A DNA stretch of 31,280 nt from a virus: positions 1 through 31,280 of IMG/VR virus record IMGVR_UViG_3300047386_000012. One strand, given 5' to 3'. A program made the position numbers and the translations under genes. How positions within the stretch are numbered: the first letter of the stretch is position 1; every line of letters begins with the position of its first letter. The notes beneath the pieces are model-generated. The model saw only the letters and a program-made list of their open reading frames with translations, ran no database searches and was not told the DNA's origin. Below are positions 13,974-21,725 of this stretch, piece by piece.

Positions 13974-14866
13974 TGGCAGACATTATCGTTCCAATTGGCG
14001 GTTGGTCCCGCTTCGGTTGGGGCGATATGCCGTGGGGTCAAACGGACCTTCCTAAAGCCACGGCATCTGTTGGTTCCGTTACTGTAGTCGCAGAAGCGAA
14101 CGCGCCCGTTACAGGATTATCTGCAACGGGTTCTGTTGGTTCTGTCACAGTAATCGCCGCAGCCAACACATCTGTAACTGGTGTATCTGGCGCGGGTGAA
14201 GTCGGTTCAACTACTGTTATTGCAGAAGCAAACGTTTCTCCAACTGGTGTCTCTGGTACTGGAAACGTTGGTTCTGTTACTGTTACAGCAGACGCAAATG
14301 CTCCCGTCACTGGTCTTGAGGCTACGGCGTCAGTCGGTTCTATTACAGTGGTTGCCGAGGCTAATGTGTCTCCGACTGGTCTTGAGGCTACAGGTCAAGT
14401 TGGCACTGCAACTGCTACCGCAGATGCGATAACCCCTGTCACGGGTTTGTCCGCAACAGGTTCCGTTGGTAGTGTCACTGTAGTAGCTGCGGCGGACGTA
14501 GATGTCACTGGACTTGAAGCCACATCTGGTCTTGGTAGTGTTACAGTAATTGCCCTAGCTAATGTTCCTGTCACGGGACTTGAAGCTACGGGTTCCGTTG
14601 GTAGTGTGACTGTTAACTTTGGAATGTCTGTATTCGTTACTGGCGTTGCAGGAACTGGAGCCGTTGGCAGTGTCACGACCACCGCTGATGCACCCGTATC
14701 TGTTACTGGTGTGACCGCCACGGGTATCGTTGGAACACCGCTAGTTTACGGACGTATTGTTCCAGATCAAAATCCGAGTTATACTCCCGAACAACCATCA
14801 CAATCCCCTGGTTGGACTGATGACAATCCATTGCAGTCACCAGGTTGGACCCGAATAGCAGCATAG
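13973..14866 (+). CDS. Tail protein built of ten 22-residue VGSVTV repeats
   Basis: A 297-residue protein. The first 27 residues contain WSRFGWGDMPWGQ, a GWG-type segment that resembles one in the nozzle-like protein at 19091. Residues 28-247 are ten contiguous repeats of exactly 22 residues, with consensus ATGSVGSVTV at the start, AEAN in the middle and VTGL/VTGV at the end; an eleventh copy is partial. The C-terminus has two QSPGWT units (residues about 275-296). Repeats of this length with alternating small and hydrophobic residues should build a beta-solenoid or fibre. It lies between virion proteins and the long tail fibre, so an adhesion or fibre role is likely. No charged catalytic residues are seen. 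Confidence 0.7.
   Translation: MADIIVPIGGWSRFGWGDMPWGQTDLPKATASVGSVTVVAEANAPVTGLSATGSVGSVTVIAAANTSVTGVSGAGEVGSTTVIAEANVSPTGVSGTGNVGSVTVTADANAPVTGLEATASVGSITVVAEANVSPTGLEATGQVGTATATADAITPVTGLSATGSVGSVTVVAAADVDVTGLEATSGLGSVTVIALANVPVTGLEATGSVGSVTVNFGMSVFVTGVAGTGAVGSVTTTADAPVSVTGVTATGIVGTPLVYGRIVPDQNPSYTPEQPSQSPGWTDDNPLQSPGWTRIAA
14054..14713 (+). repeat. Tandem repeat, ten units of 66 bp
   Basis: Ten units of exactly 66 bases, in frame, encode the 22-residue repeat. Units are diverged at DNA level (for example ggttccgttactgtagtc against ggttctgtcacagtaatc), mostly by synonymous changes, so the array is old or kept by selection, rather than newly expanded. Constant unit length argues for a structural repeat. 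Confidence 0.85.
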
Positions 14867-14875
14867 GATAGAAAC

Positions 14876-17800
14876 ATGCCTAGTACATATACATTAAACA
14901 ACGGTATCGAACTCATAGCTACTGGTGAACAGTCAGGCACATGGGGTGATACGACTAACACAAACCTTGAACTTTTGGATACGGCTCTTGATGGTCAGGT
15001 CACGGTGACTTTGGCTTCGGCGGGGACATCTGGTTCACCAAACACACTGCCTATTAGTGACGGTGCGGCATCAAATGGTCGTAACCGTATGGTTATTTTT
15101 GATGACAGCAGTGATCTGGGTGCAACAGCCTATGTGCAGTTGACGCCAAATGACGCTGAGAAGATTGTGTACATCCGTAACAGTCTGTCTGGTGATCGAA
15201 GCATTCTATTGTTCCAAGGCACTTACAGTGCATCAAACGATTATGAAGTTCCCGCTGGAAAAACAGCAGTTATTTTCTTTGATGGGGCGGGTTCTGGTGC
15301 GGTAGCGGCAAACGTTTTTAACAACGCCCATTTTGATGCATTGAACATTGTCGGAAATGTAGATGTTGGTGGTGATCTGACAGTAGACACAAACAGTTTG
15401 TTTGTGGATTCCACCAATAACGTGGTTCTTGCGGGTTCAACGTCTGCGACAAATAACGTGCGTCTTAACCAAAAACTTTCTACGGTCAGTGTTGGGGGTA
15501 ATTTATATGGTGGTGCCTCACACGTTTCATACTCTGGAACGAATGTTCAACCAGCATCTACTATTGATATTCAACGTTCTCGCGGAACTACTGATGGGGA
15601 TTATACAAAGGTTGAGGACGGCGACAGACTAGGTATTATTATTTTCCGTGGGGCAGATGGAGCGGGGTTTGAAGATTCTGCCGCGATTTCAGGTTATGTA
15701 GATGGATCGACAGATACCGATGATATGCCTGGACGTCTTGTTTTTGAAACATCTAACGATGGTGGTGTCACGCTAACTGAGCGTACCCGTATTGCTAGTG
15801 ATGGTACTCTTACCCACCGTTACGCGGCAGTGTTTAACGAAGACGGTGGGGACTATGATTTTCGCGTTGAAGGCGACACGCAGCAATATTTAATTATGGC
15901 AGACGCGAGTTCGGACCGCGTAGGCATCAATCAACAAATTCCATACGCACAATTGCAAATAAACGGCGACATGCGTTTGGGTTCTACTGACTTAGCCACT
16001 GATGATGACGTAGAATATACAATTTCGTCAGGTGGTCAGCTTGTAATTCATTCGAATGACAGCGGTGCAGATGCTAGTTTTGTAGCTTTGAGTTTACGCA
16101 CAGGCGCAAGTGGTGGAAACACTAGCGCAATTATTGATTTTTATATCAATGACGACGAGAAAATGCGCCTGAATAATAGTGGCTATTTGGGTTTGGGGAC
16201 TAACAATCCACTGCAAGAATTGCACGTTTTTAACGAGGGCACTCTAGGAACATCTGCCGATAACGCAGACATTCGCGTCCAAGGTAATAATGGCGGGGCG
16301 GGTTACATGGATGTTTTCCATGGCCCCACTGCTATGGGAATTTATGGTGCGTCTACCTCTCCATTCCAACTCGCTTGGAACTCCATTGATCGTTTAAACA
16401 TAAACGGCAATGAAACTATTTTCCACGACACTGGCGACGATTATAACTTTAGGATCGAATCTTCAGGCTATGAAAATATGTTTTTCATGGATTCTACCAA
16501 TTCAAAAATTGGGATTCGGACCAACTCACCTGATGCGGTTCTCGACGTTTATGGATCGTTACGTTATTTCAACGTAAGACCCGGTTATTCCTCCACTGTA
16601 GGTTCAGGTACGAGTGCAAATTGGTGGAAGCTAGGTAGAGCGTCTTCTTTATTTGGTTCAAGAAGCCTTAAAATCGTCATACTTGGTACGCAATCGTATG
16701 GTGCTGGCGGTAATATCGGTGGTGAAACTACCATTCTGTTCCGTGGTAACAATGCTACGACAACGATTGATGGTACATTTTGGTCTGAAACTCAAGGAAA
16801 CGGTCACATTTCGAGCGTTGCGTGGAAACAAACAGGAACTAGCGACGAATTTGACATATGGGTAAATTGGACTTCTACGTTTGCTGGGGTAGATATATAT
16901 GTTGATACCCAAGCCACTTGGGAATTTGGGGTCTTAGACACAGGCTCCGAAACTACTCCAGCAGGGGCAACAACGATTTCTCCCAAGAAATTTACTTATA
17001 TGGGTACATCCCAGACTATAGCTCAAGTAAGTAATGAAGTTGTAATTAACAATGGCGAGGTTGACATTGATTTCAGAGTGGCTTCAGCAGATTACACCTA
17101 TGCTCTGGCAGTGGATGCCGCTACGAACCAAGTTTTAATCGGAACAAGCGACACAACGCATTCAATTAGCTCATACTCCCTGATCGTAGGTGTTGAGAGT
17201 GGCACGATGAAGCCGCATGTGTTGATTGACGGCACGTTTACTCAACAAGACATAAACACCCACAGCTTCATCAACCTAAGTGACCATAATTTTGGTATTG
17301 GCGGCGGTAACTTTAACACAGGGTCCACGGCTGATGACCTGTATCTCTTTGCATATGAAGGTGTTGGTCGTGGTATTCGTTTCTCCACGACACTTGATGG
17401 ATCAACAGACCGCTCTGAAGACAATGCCAACTGGACTACACGAGGTTTTATTAACGCTTCCACAGGTTATTGGGGCATCGGGAACTTTGCGCATAGCTCC
17501 CCCCCCTCAAGACTTCTTCATGTTAAAGGAGCCGTGGGCGACTCCACTCCCCCTCTTTTTATTGAAGCAAGTAGCGACAGCTTTTCAGGCAGCAACTTTA
17601 ACTGGGCTTCAAATGCAATAGCTTCTGGTATGCCGAATACGGCGACTAAACGGTTTGTTCATGTAATTGGTCAAGGTGAAAGTACGGGTCAAGCAGCAGT
17701 ATTTGGTTATGCCGCTGGTACAAACGACAACGAAAAAGCCTTTACACTTGGCCTGTATAATAAAAACGACGTTATTCTGGGGAACATGAACGGTTACGTC

Positions 17801-18217
17801 ACCAAACAATACCAGCCGTTCTTCTATGCTAAAACAACTAACACTGGTGACGGAAACACAGCAAACCCATATCAATTCCAAAACGTAGTACACAATATCG
17901 GCGGTATGTTTGTGACCACTGGAACAGGCGCATTCGAACGGTTTGTTGCTCCGATTGATGGAGTTTATGCTATTACAGTTCAACCTGGATATAAACAAAC
18001 AGGCGTGGATTTTTCTAGTCGCCTAAGAATCAATGGATCAGAGTTTACAGATTTGGTGAGACTAATCAGTACGGTTGACCCCGATAGTCATTCGGGAGCG
18101 GCAAGTACAGTTGTAATCAAATTAAGTGAAGACGACTACGTTGATGTAGTTCCAGGTTTTACCCCGTACCACTGTAACGACGTTTATAACTTTTTCTCAG
18201 CGCACTTGTTGTCATAA
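14876..18217 (+). CDS. Long tail fibre protein
   Basis: A 1113-residue protein. Residues 1-160 contain STYTLNNGIELIATGEQSGT with GTWGDTTNTNLELLDTALDG, the N-terminal virion-attachment region I recall from marine phage fibres. The middle contains three similar blocks spaced about 200 residues apart (near residues 320-352, 516-546 and 724-755), each with DFRV/NFRI followed by a hydrophobic strand, VDAS/DST, and VGI or IGI. Fibre-type phrases such as YLGLGTNNPLQELHVF and KIGIRTNSPDAVLDV occur between them. The last 130 residues (GAFERFVAPIDGVYAITVQP and following) look like a C1q/TNF-like jelly-roll, a plausible receptor-binding head. Binds host surface. No intramolecular chaperone is visible. 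Confidence 0.85.
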   Translation: MPSTYTLNNGIELIATGEQSGTWGDTTNTNLELLDTALDGQVTVTLASAGTSGSPNTLPISDGAASNGRNRMVIFDDSSDLGATAYVQLTPNDAEKIVYIRNSLSGDRSILLFQGTYSASNDYEVPAGKTAVIFFDGAGSGAVAANVFNNAHFDALNIVGNVDVGGDLTVDTNSLFVDSTNNVVLAGSTSATNNVRLNQKLSTVSVGGNLYGGASHVSYSGTNVQPASTIDIQRSRGTTDGDYTKVEDGDRLGIIIFRGADGAGFEDSAAISGYVDGSTDTDDMPGRLVFETSNDGGVTLTERTRIASDGTLTHRYAAVFNEDGGDYDFRVEGDTQQYLIMADASSDRVGINQQIPYAQLQINGDMRLGSTDLATDDDVEYTISSGGQLVIHSNDSGADASFVALSLRTGASGGNTSAIIDFYINDDEKMRLNNSGYLGLGTNNPLQELHVFNEGTLGTSADNADIRVQGNNGGAGYMDVFHGPTAMGIYGASTSPFQLAWNSIDRLNINGNETIFHDTGDDYNFRIESSGYENMFFMDSTNSKIGIRTNSPDAVLDVYGSLRYFNVRPGYSSTVGSGTSANWWKLGRASSLFGSRSLKIVILGTQSYGAGGNIGGETTILFRGNNATTTIDGTFWSETQGNGHISSVAWKQTGTSDEFDIWVNWTSTFAGVDIYVDTQATWEFGVLDTGSETTPAGATTISPKKFTYMGTSQTIAQVSNEVVINNGEVDIDFRVASADYTYALAVDAATNQVLIGTSDTTHSISSYSLIVGVESGTMKPHVLIDGTFTQQDINTHSFINLSDHNFGIGGGNFNTGSTADDLYLFAYEGVGRGIRFSTTLDGSTDRSEDNANWTTRGFINASTGYWGIGNFAHSSPPSRLLHVKGAVGDSTPPLFIEASSDSFSGSNFNWASNAIASGMPNTATKRFVHVIGQGESTGQAAVFGYAAGTNDNEKAFTLGLYNKNDVILGNMNGYVTKQYQPFFYAKTTNTGDGNTANPYQFQNVVHNIGGMFVTTGTGAFERFVAPIDGVYAITVQPGYKQTGVDFSSRLRINGSEFTDLVRLISTVDPDSHSGAASTVVIKLSEDDYVDVVPGFTPYHCNDVYNFFSAHLLS

Positions 18218-18228
18218 GGAGAACACAC

Positions 18229-18483
18229 ATGCCCACAATAAACATAACCATCACAGATGCACAGCAACAAGCTCTTGAGTTTGTAGCTTCTAATGCAAAC
18301 GACTGGATTAACTTCTTAGTCGAAAACAGAATCAACAAGGCTACCGACCAGATTGTAGCCATATACACAGAAAAGGCTTTAGCCGAAGGGGTTCAAATTC
18401 CAACGACTAAGGCGGAAATTGTTGCAGACGCCTATACTCGCGGGTGGGTTGTCGCAGCGGCAACAGAAGCGGAGCCAGTATAA
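18229..18483 (+). CDS. Small protein following tail fibre
   Basis: An 84-residue protein, mostly helical (ITITDAQQQALEFVASNAND, WINFLVENRINKATDQIVAI). AAGGAG precedes the ATG. Small helical proteins in this place after the fibre gene are common in marine phages and could act as fibre assembly helpers or baseplate parts; this is context only. The stop overlaps the next start as TAATG. Confidence 0.65.
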   Translation: MPTINITITDAQQQALEFVASNANDWINFLVENRINKATDQIVAIYTEKALAEGVQIPTTKAEIVADAYTRGWVVAAATEAEPV

Positions 18484-18824
18484 TGCCAGTAGCTACAGAG
18501 TGGTCTATCGTAGATATGAAACATATGGATTCCGATGGGGGAGTCTTTGAGGTAAAGTGGAGTTGCATTGCTCGTAACGATTCTGGCCCAGAATCAGCAT
18601 CAGCAGGGGCAGAAGCAAAATTCACATACGATGCGTCATCTCCAGACTTCACGCCATATGCAGATTTAACCCAAGATCAAGTTCTAAACTGGGTCTGGGG
18701 CCAAGAAGGTTTTGACAAAGACGCGGTTCAAACACGTCTTGTTGAAAAAGTGGATGCCCAAATTCAAAAGAATGCCACAGAATCTACAGGTTTACCTTGG
18801 GCAGTAGAACCTGAAGGACAATAA
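18483..18824 (+). CDS. Conserved fibre-associated protein family
   Basis: A 113-residue protein from the ATG at 18483, which overlaps the previous TAA; a longer frame from 18444 adds 13 residues inside the previous gene and has no better support. TEWSIVDMKHMDSDGGVFEV is a beta-strand pair, followed by WSCIARNDSGPESASAGAEA and FTPYADLTQDQVLNWVWGQE. The arrangement of a beta domain, then FTPYxxLTExQVxxWV, is a common small protein next to tail fibre genes of diverse phages, with unknown function. The C-terminus contains LPWAVEPEGQ. Confidence 0.7.
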   Translation: MPVATEWSIVDMKHMDSDGGVFEVKWSCIARNDSGPESASAGAEAKFTYDASSPDFTPYADLTQDQVLNWVWGQEGFDKDAVQTRLVEKVDAQIQKNATESTGLPWAVEPEGQ

Positions 18825-18847
18825 ACTTTTTATAAAGGAGACTTACG

Positions 18848-19072
18848 ATGGGAAAAGATGAAAAGAAAACCATCAGTGTCAACGATGTTGAATATAACAT
18901 TGACGACTTAACTGACCAACAAAAAGCTATGGTTAATCACATTACTGATTTGGACCGCAAACTAGCCAGTGCGCGGTTCAACGTAGATCAGTTGGCTTTT
19001 GGTCGTGAAGCGTTTGTAAATGCGTTGGCTCAATCGTTGGAAAGTGATACAACGGATGTAGCCGCCGAGTAA
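18848..19072 (+). CDS. Small conserved phage protein
   Basis: A 74-residue protein: KTISVNDVEYNIDDLTDQQK, then AMVNHITDLDRKLASARFNV, then DQLAFGREAFVNALAQSLES. The pattern of a short beta-hairpin (ISVNDVEYNIDDLT) with a helical tail matches a family I recall as widespread and uncharacterised in phages, usually in the tail fibre region. AAGGAG precedes the ATG. It could bind the fibre or nozzle gene product; no function is shown. Confidence 0.7.
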   Translation: MGKDEKKTISVNDVEYNIDDLTDQQKAMVNHITDLDRKLASARFNVDQLAFGREAFVNALAQSLESDTTDVAAE

Positions 19073-19090
19073 ACATGCTGGGAGTAACGA

Positions 19091-21205
19091 ATGCCGCTAA
19101 CCAAACTCCAGTTCCGCCCAGGAATTAACAGAGAAACCACGTCCTATTCTAACGAGGGCGGTTGGTTTGACATGGACAAGGTTAGATTTCGGTTTGGTTA
19201 CCCTGAAAAAATAGGTGGGTGGGAGAAAACATCTGCCACCTACTTTCTAGGTACATGCCGTGCCTTGCACCCATGGGTTGCTTTAAGTAGCGAACGCTAC
19301 CTTGGTGTGGGTACACACCTAAAGTATTATATTAACGAAGGTGGTGGGTATAACGACATCACCCCCCTTCGTGCTACAACATCCGCAGGGGACGTAACGT
19401 TTTCTGCTTCGGCAAACACATTAGGTGCAAACGTAGCTATTGTAGACACAAATATTACGCTTACCTCTGCATCAGGATTTCCTGAATCTGGGCGTATCAA
19501 GATAAACAGCGAAATAATCACCTATGCTGCGGTATCAGGCAACATATTGCAGGGTTGTTTGCGTGGTCAATCTGGTACAACAGCGGCGGCTCACACCTCA
19601 GGTGATGTGGTACTCTGTGCCACGCTTATTGTTACTGACAACGACCACGGTGTGTTAGAAAATGACTTTGTTACTTATTCAGGTGCGGCAACCTTGGGCG
19701 GTAACATTACGGCGGCTGTCCTAAATCAAGAATATCAGGTTGTTAGCAAGGTCAACGCCAACAGCTATCTCATAGACGCTCGAGAAGAAGCCTCTCTTAA
19801 CAGTATTACTACCACCACAGGTTACACTCCCACTTACGTTTTTGCTTCCACAAGCGACAGCGGCAACGGCGGCTCAAGTGTCGTTGGTGCATATCAAATC
19901 AACACGGGTCTCGACACTACTATCGTAGGCACAGGCTGGGGCGCAGGAACGTGGAGCCGTGGCACTTGGGGCAGCGCAGCTTCTTTGGCAGCGTCAGGAC
20001 AAACGCTTCGCATCTGGTCGCATGACAACTTCGGTGAGGATCTTTTGATCAACGTGCGGGATGCGGGTATATACTACTGGGATAAAACCAACGGCACTTC
20101 TACTCGCGCCGTAGCTATCAGCGACCTGACAGGAGCTAACACTGCCCCGACCATCGCTAAAAAGGTTCTTGTTTCTGACAGAGACAGACACGTCATAGCC
20201 TTTGGTTGTGATCCACAGGACAACATCGGTACGCAGGACCCGCTGCTCATACGGTTCTCGGACCAAGAGTCTATTACCGATTGGGCGGCTACAGCAACCA
20301 ATACAGCGGGGGACTTGCGCCTCGGTTCTGGGTCCGAAATTATTACCGCCGTTGAAACGCGGCAGCAGGTGCTTGTGTTTACTGATGTATCGCTTCACGC
20401 CATGCAGTTCCTCGGACCGCCGTTTACCTTTGGTATCAACACTGTGTCGGAAAACATTACGATTGCTAGTCCGTTGTCGGCTATTGCCATCGAGGATCAA
20501 GTGTACTGGATGGGCGCGGAAGAGTTTTATGTTTACTCAGGTAACGTGCAACGATTGCCATGTTCTGTTCGGGACTATGTGTTTAGTGACATCAATAGCG
20601 ATCAGCTAGAAAAAGTAACGGCATCCACCAACACCGCATTTTCTGAGATATGGTGGTTTTATCCATCGGCTTCGAGCACCGAGTGCGATAAATACGTCGT
20701 GTATAACTACCAACAGCAGATATGGTACTACGGATCTCTGAACCGCACGGTCTGGTTGGACCGTGGGGTTGAAAGTTTCCCGATTGCAGCAAGCACAGAC
20801 CATGCCTTGTATTTCCACGAGCGTGGGTTTGATGATGGGTCAACATCCCCTGCAAGTGCAATCACCGCGTATATTGAAAGCAGTCAGATGTCGATGGGTG
20901 AGGGGGACAACTTCGTATTCCTACGCAAGCTCATTCCTGACCTGACGTTTCGAGATAGCACGGCGGTTTCTCCGTCGGCTACAATGACGCTTCAAACACG
21001 AAATTACCCTGGTGGCGCGTACCTCCAGACAAACAGCAAGACTGTAACCAAAACGGCATCAGTGCCTGTGGAACAGTGGACCAACGAAGTAAATGTCCGA
21101 CTGCGTGGTCGTTCGTTTGCGTTTAAAATAGAAACAACAGACACAGGCGTGGGGTGGAGACTTGGTTCTCCAAGGGTAGAAGTGCAGCCTGACGGGATGC
21201 GGTAA
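19091..21205 (+). CDS. Tail nozzle-like protein (P22 gp10 / T7 gp12 type role)
   Basis: A 704-residue protein. The N-terminal FRPGINRETTSYSNEGGWFD with MDKVRFRFGYPEKIGGWEK is a recognised start of podovirus tail proteins that form the nozzle or hub below the adaptor ring. Residues about 95-260 look like an inserted beta region with GRIKINSEIITYAAVSGNIL and GCLRGQSGTTAAAHTSGDVV. A GWG-GTWSRGTWG stretch sits at about 281-294, then a long beta-propeller-like region (WSHDNFGEDLLINVRDAGIY, VLVSDRDRHVIAFGCDPQDN, EIITAVETRQQVLVFTDVSL, VYWMGAEEFYVYSGNVQRLP). The stop abuts the next gene. Podoviral nature follows from this gene and the adaptors. Confidence 0.75.
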   Translation: MPLTKLQFRPGINRETTSYSNEGGWFDMDKVRFRFGYPEKIGGWEKTSATYFLGTCRALHPWVALSSERYLGVGTHLKYYINEGGGYNDITPLRATTSAGDVTFSASANTLGANVAIVDTNITLTSASGFPESGRIKINSEIITYAAVSGNILQGCLRGQSGTTAAAHTSGDVVLCATLIVTDNDHGVLENDFVTYSGAATLGGNITAAVLNQEYQVVSKVNANSYLIDAREEASLNSITTTTGYTPTYVFASTSDSGNGGSSVVGAYQINTGLDTTIVGTGWGAGTWSRGTWGSAASLAASGQTLRIWSHDNFGEDLLINVRDAGIYYWDKTNGTSTRAVAISDLTGANTAPTIAKKVLVSDRDRHVIAFGCDPQDNIGTQDPLLIRFSDQESITDWAATATNTAGDLRLGSGSEIITAVETRQQVLVFTDVSLHAMQFLGPPFTFGINTVSENITIASPLSAIAIEDQVYWMGAEEFYVYSGNVQRLPCSVRDYVFSDINSDQLEKVTASTNTAFSEIWWFYPSASSTECDKYVVYNYQQQIWYYGSLNRTVWLDRGVESFPIAASTDHALYFHERGFDDGSTSPASAITAYIESSQMSMGEGDNFVFLRKLIPDLTFRDSTAVSPSATMTLQTRNYPGGAYLQTNSKTVTKTASVPVEQWTNEVNVRLRGRSFAFKIETTDTGVGWRLGSPRVEVQPDGMR

Positions 21206-21501
21206 TGTCCAGAAATCTTGTCCTACCATTCTTTCCTGTTGCGCCGAAAGACTATAACCAACAATACCTCGAAGAGGTGGTTCGCTCGTTTTCGGTCTAT
21301 CTTGAGCAAATGCAAAACCCAGGAGAGGGTCGCAATACTTTTTCCGTTTTTACCAATCTTCAAACCGACGACAGCGGCCTAGAGCCAGGGGCTATCTTTA
21401 ACCACGATGGATATGTTAGAGTGCCAGTAGAACATTCTCCATATGTTCGTGGATCCCAAGCTACGGGCACAGTTGGAACAGTAACAGTGAGTACGCCATG
21501 A
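21205..21501 (+). CDS. Conserved short tail-region protein
   Basis: A 98-residue protein: NLVLPFFPVAPKDYNQQYLE, EVVRSFSVYLEQMQNPGEGR, and a C-terminus ATGTVGTVTVSTP that closely resembles the repeat units at 13973 and the end of the gene at 12277. The first half has a helix typical of a protein that binds a fibre or nozzle (YLEEVVRSFSVYLEQ). It follows the nozzle gene with a 1-base overlap and overlaps the next start by 4 bases. Possibly a fibre attachment part; not proved. Confidence 0.65.
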   Translation: MSRNLVLPFFPVAPKDYNQQYLEEVVRSFSVYLEQMQNPGEGRNTFSVFTNLQTDDSGLEPGAIFNHDGYVRVPVEHSPYVRGSQATGTVGTVTVSTP

Positions 21502-21725
21502 CCGATACAATTATAACAATGCCCGACGGGTCACGCTGGAAACCTTCGTCGTCTTCTGATACAGTGCATTGTGTAAACTGTGATAACGCAGTTGACACGC
21601 CAGAAGAAGTCGCAAGCTACCCCGATGGGAACTGTCCAGATTGCGGACAGTCTTGGACAGGCGCAGAAAAACGCAGTACAACGATTACAGTAACTGCGCC
21701 AGAAGCTATTCGAGGTGAAGCATAA
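21498..21725 (+). CDS. Small zinc-ribbon protein
   Basis: A 75-residue protein with two CxxC pairs: HCVNCDNAV (Cys25, Cys28) and GNCPDCGQSW (Cys46, Cys49), 17 residues apart, which is a zinc ribbon. The first 20 residues carry a short beta stretch TIITMPDGSRWKP, and the C-terminus is a strand TTITVTAPEAI. Zinc ribbons in phage structural regions often stabilise small proteins; a DNA-binding role is also possible. Overlaps neighbours at both ends. Confidence 0.65.
   Translation: MTDTIITMPDGSRWKPSSSSDTVHCVNCDNAVDTPEEVASYPDGNCPDCGQSWTGAEKRSTTITVTAPEAIRGEA

Noticed and set aside
14038-14310. Minus-strand frames with Pro/Val/Thr repeats opposite the 66-bp array
   Set aside because: Periodicity is inherited from the plus-strand repeat; the plus frame has a start, stop and neighbours in phase.
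14054-14713. CRISPR-like array
   Set aside because: The units are contiguous 66-bp coding repeats with no unique spacers and are in frame.
17800-18217. Diversity-generating retroelement target at the end of the tail fibre
   Set aside because: No reverse transcriptase gene and no near-identical template repeat with A-specific changes are visible in the window, and the fibre end looks C1q-like, not C-type lectin.
18444-18483. Upstream ATG extending the gene at 18483 by 13 residues
   Set aside because: The extension lies in the previous gene and has no better ribosome site; TAATG overlap at 18483 fits the junction style of the window, and the conserved part begins TEWSIV.
19994-20500. Minus-strand 168-residue reading frame within the nozzle gene
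   Set aside because: Shadow of the plus-strand gene; no recognised domain and no coupling to other minus-strand genes.
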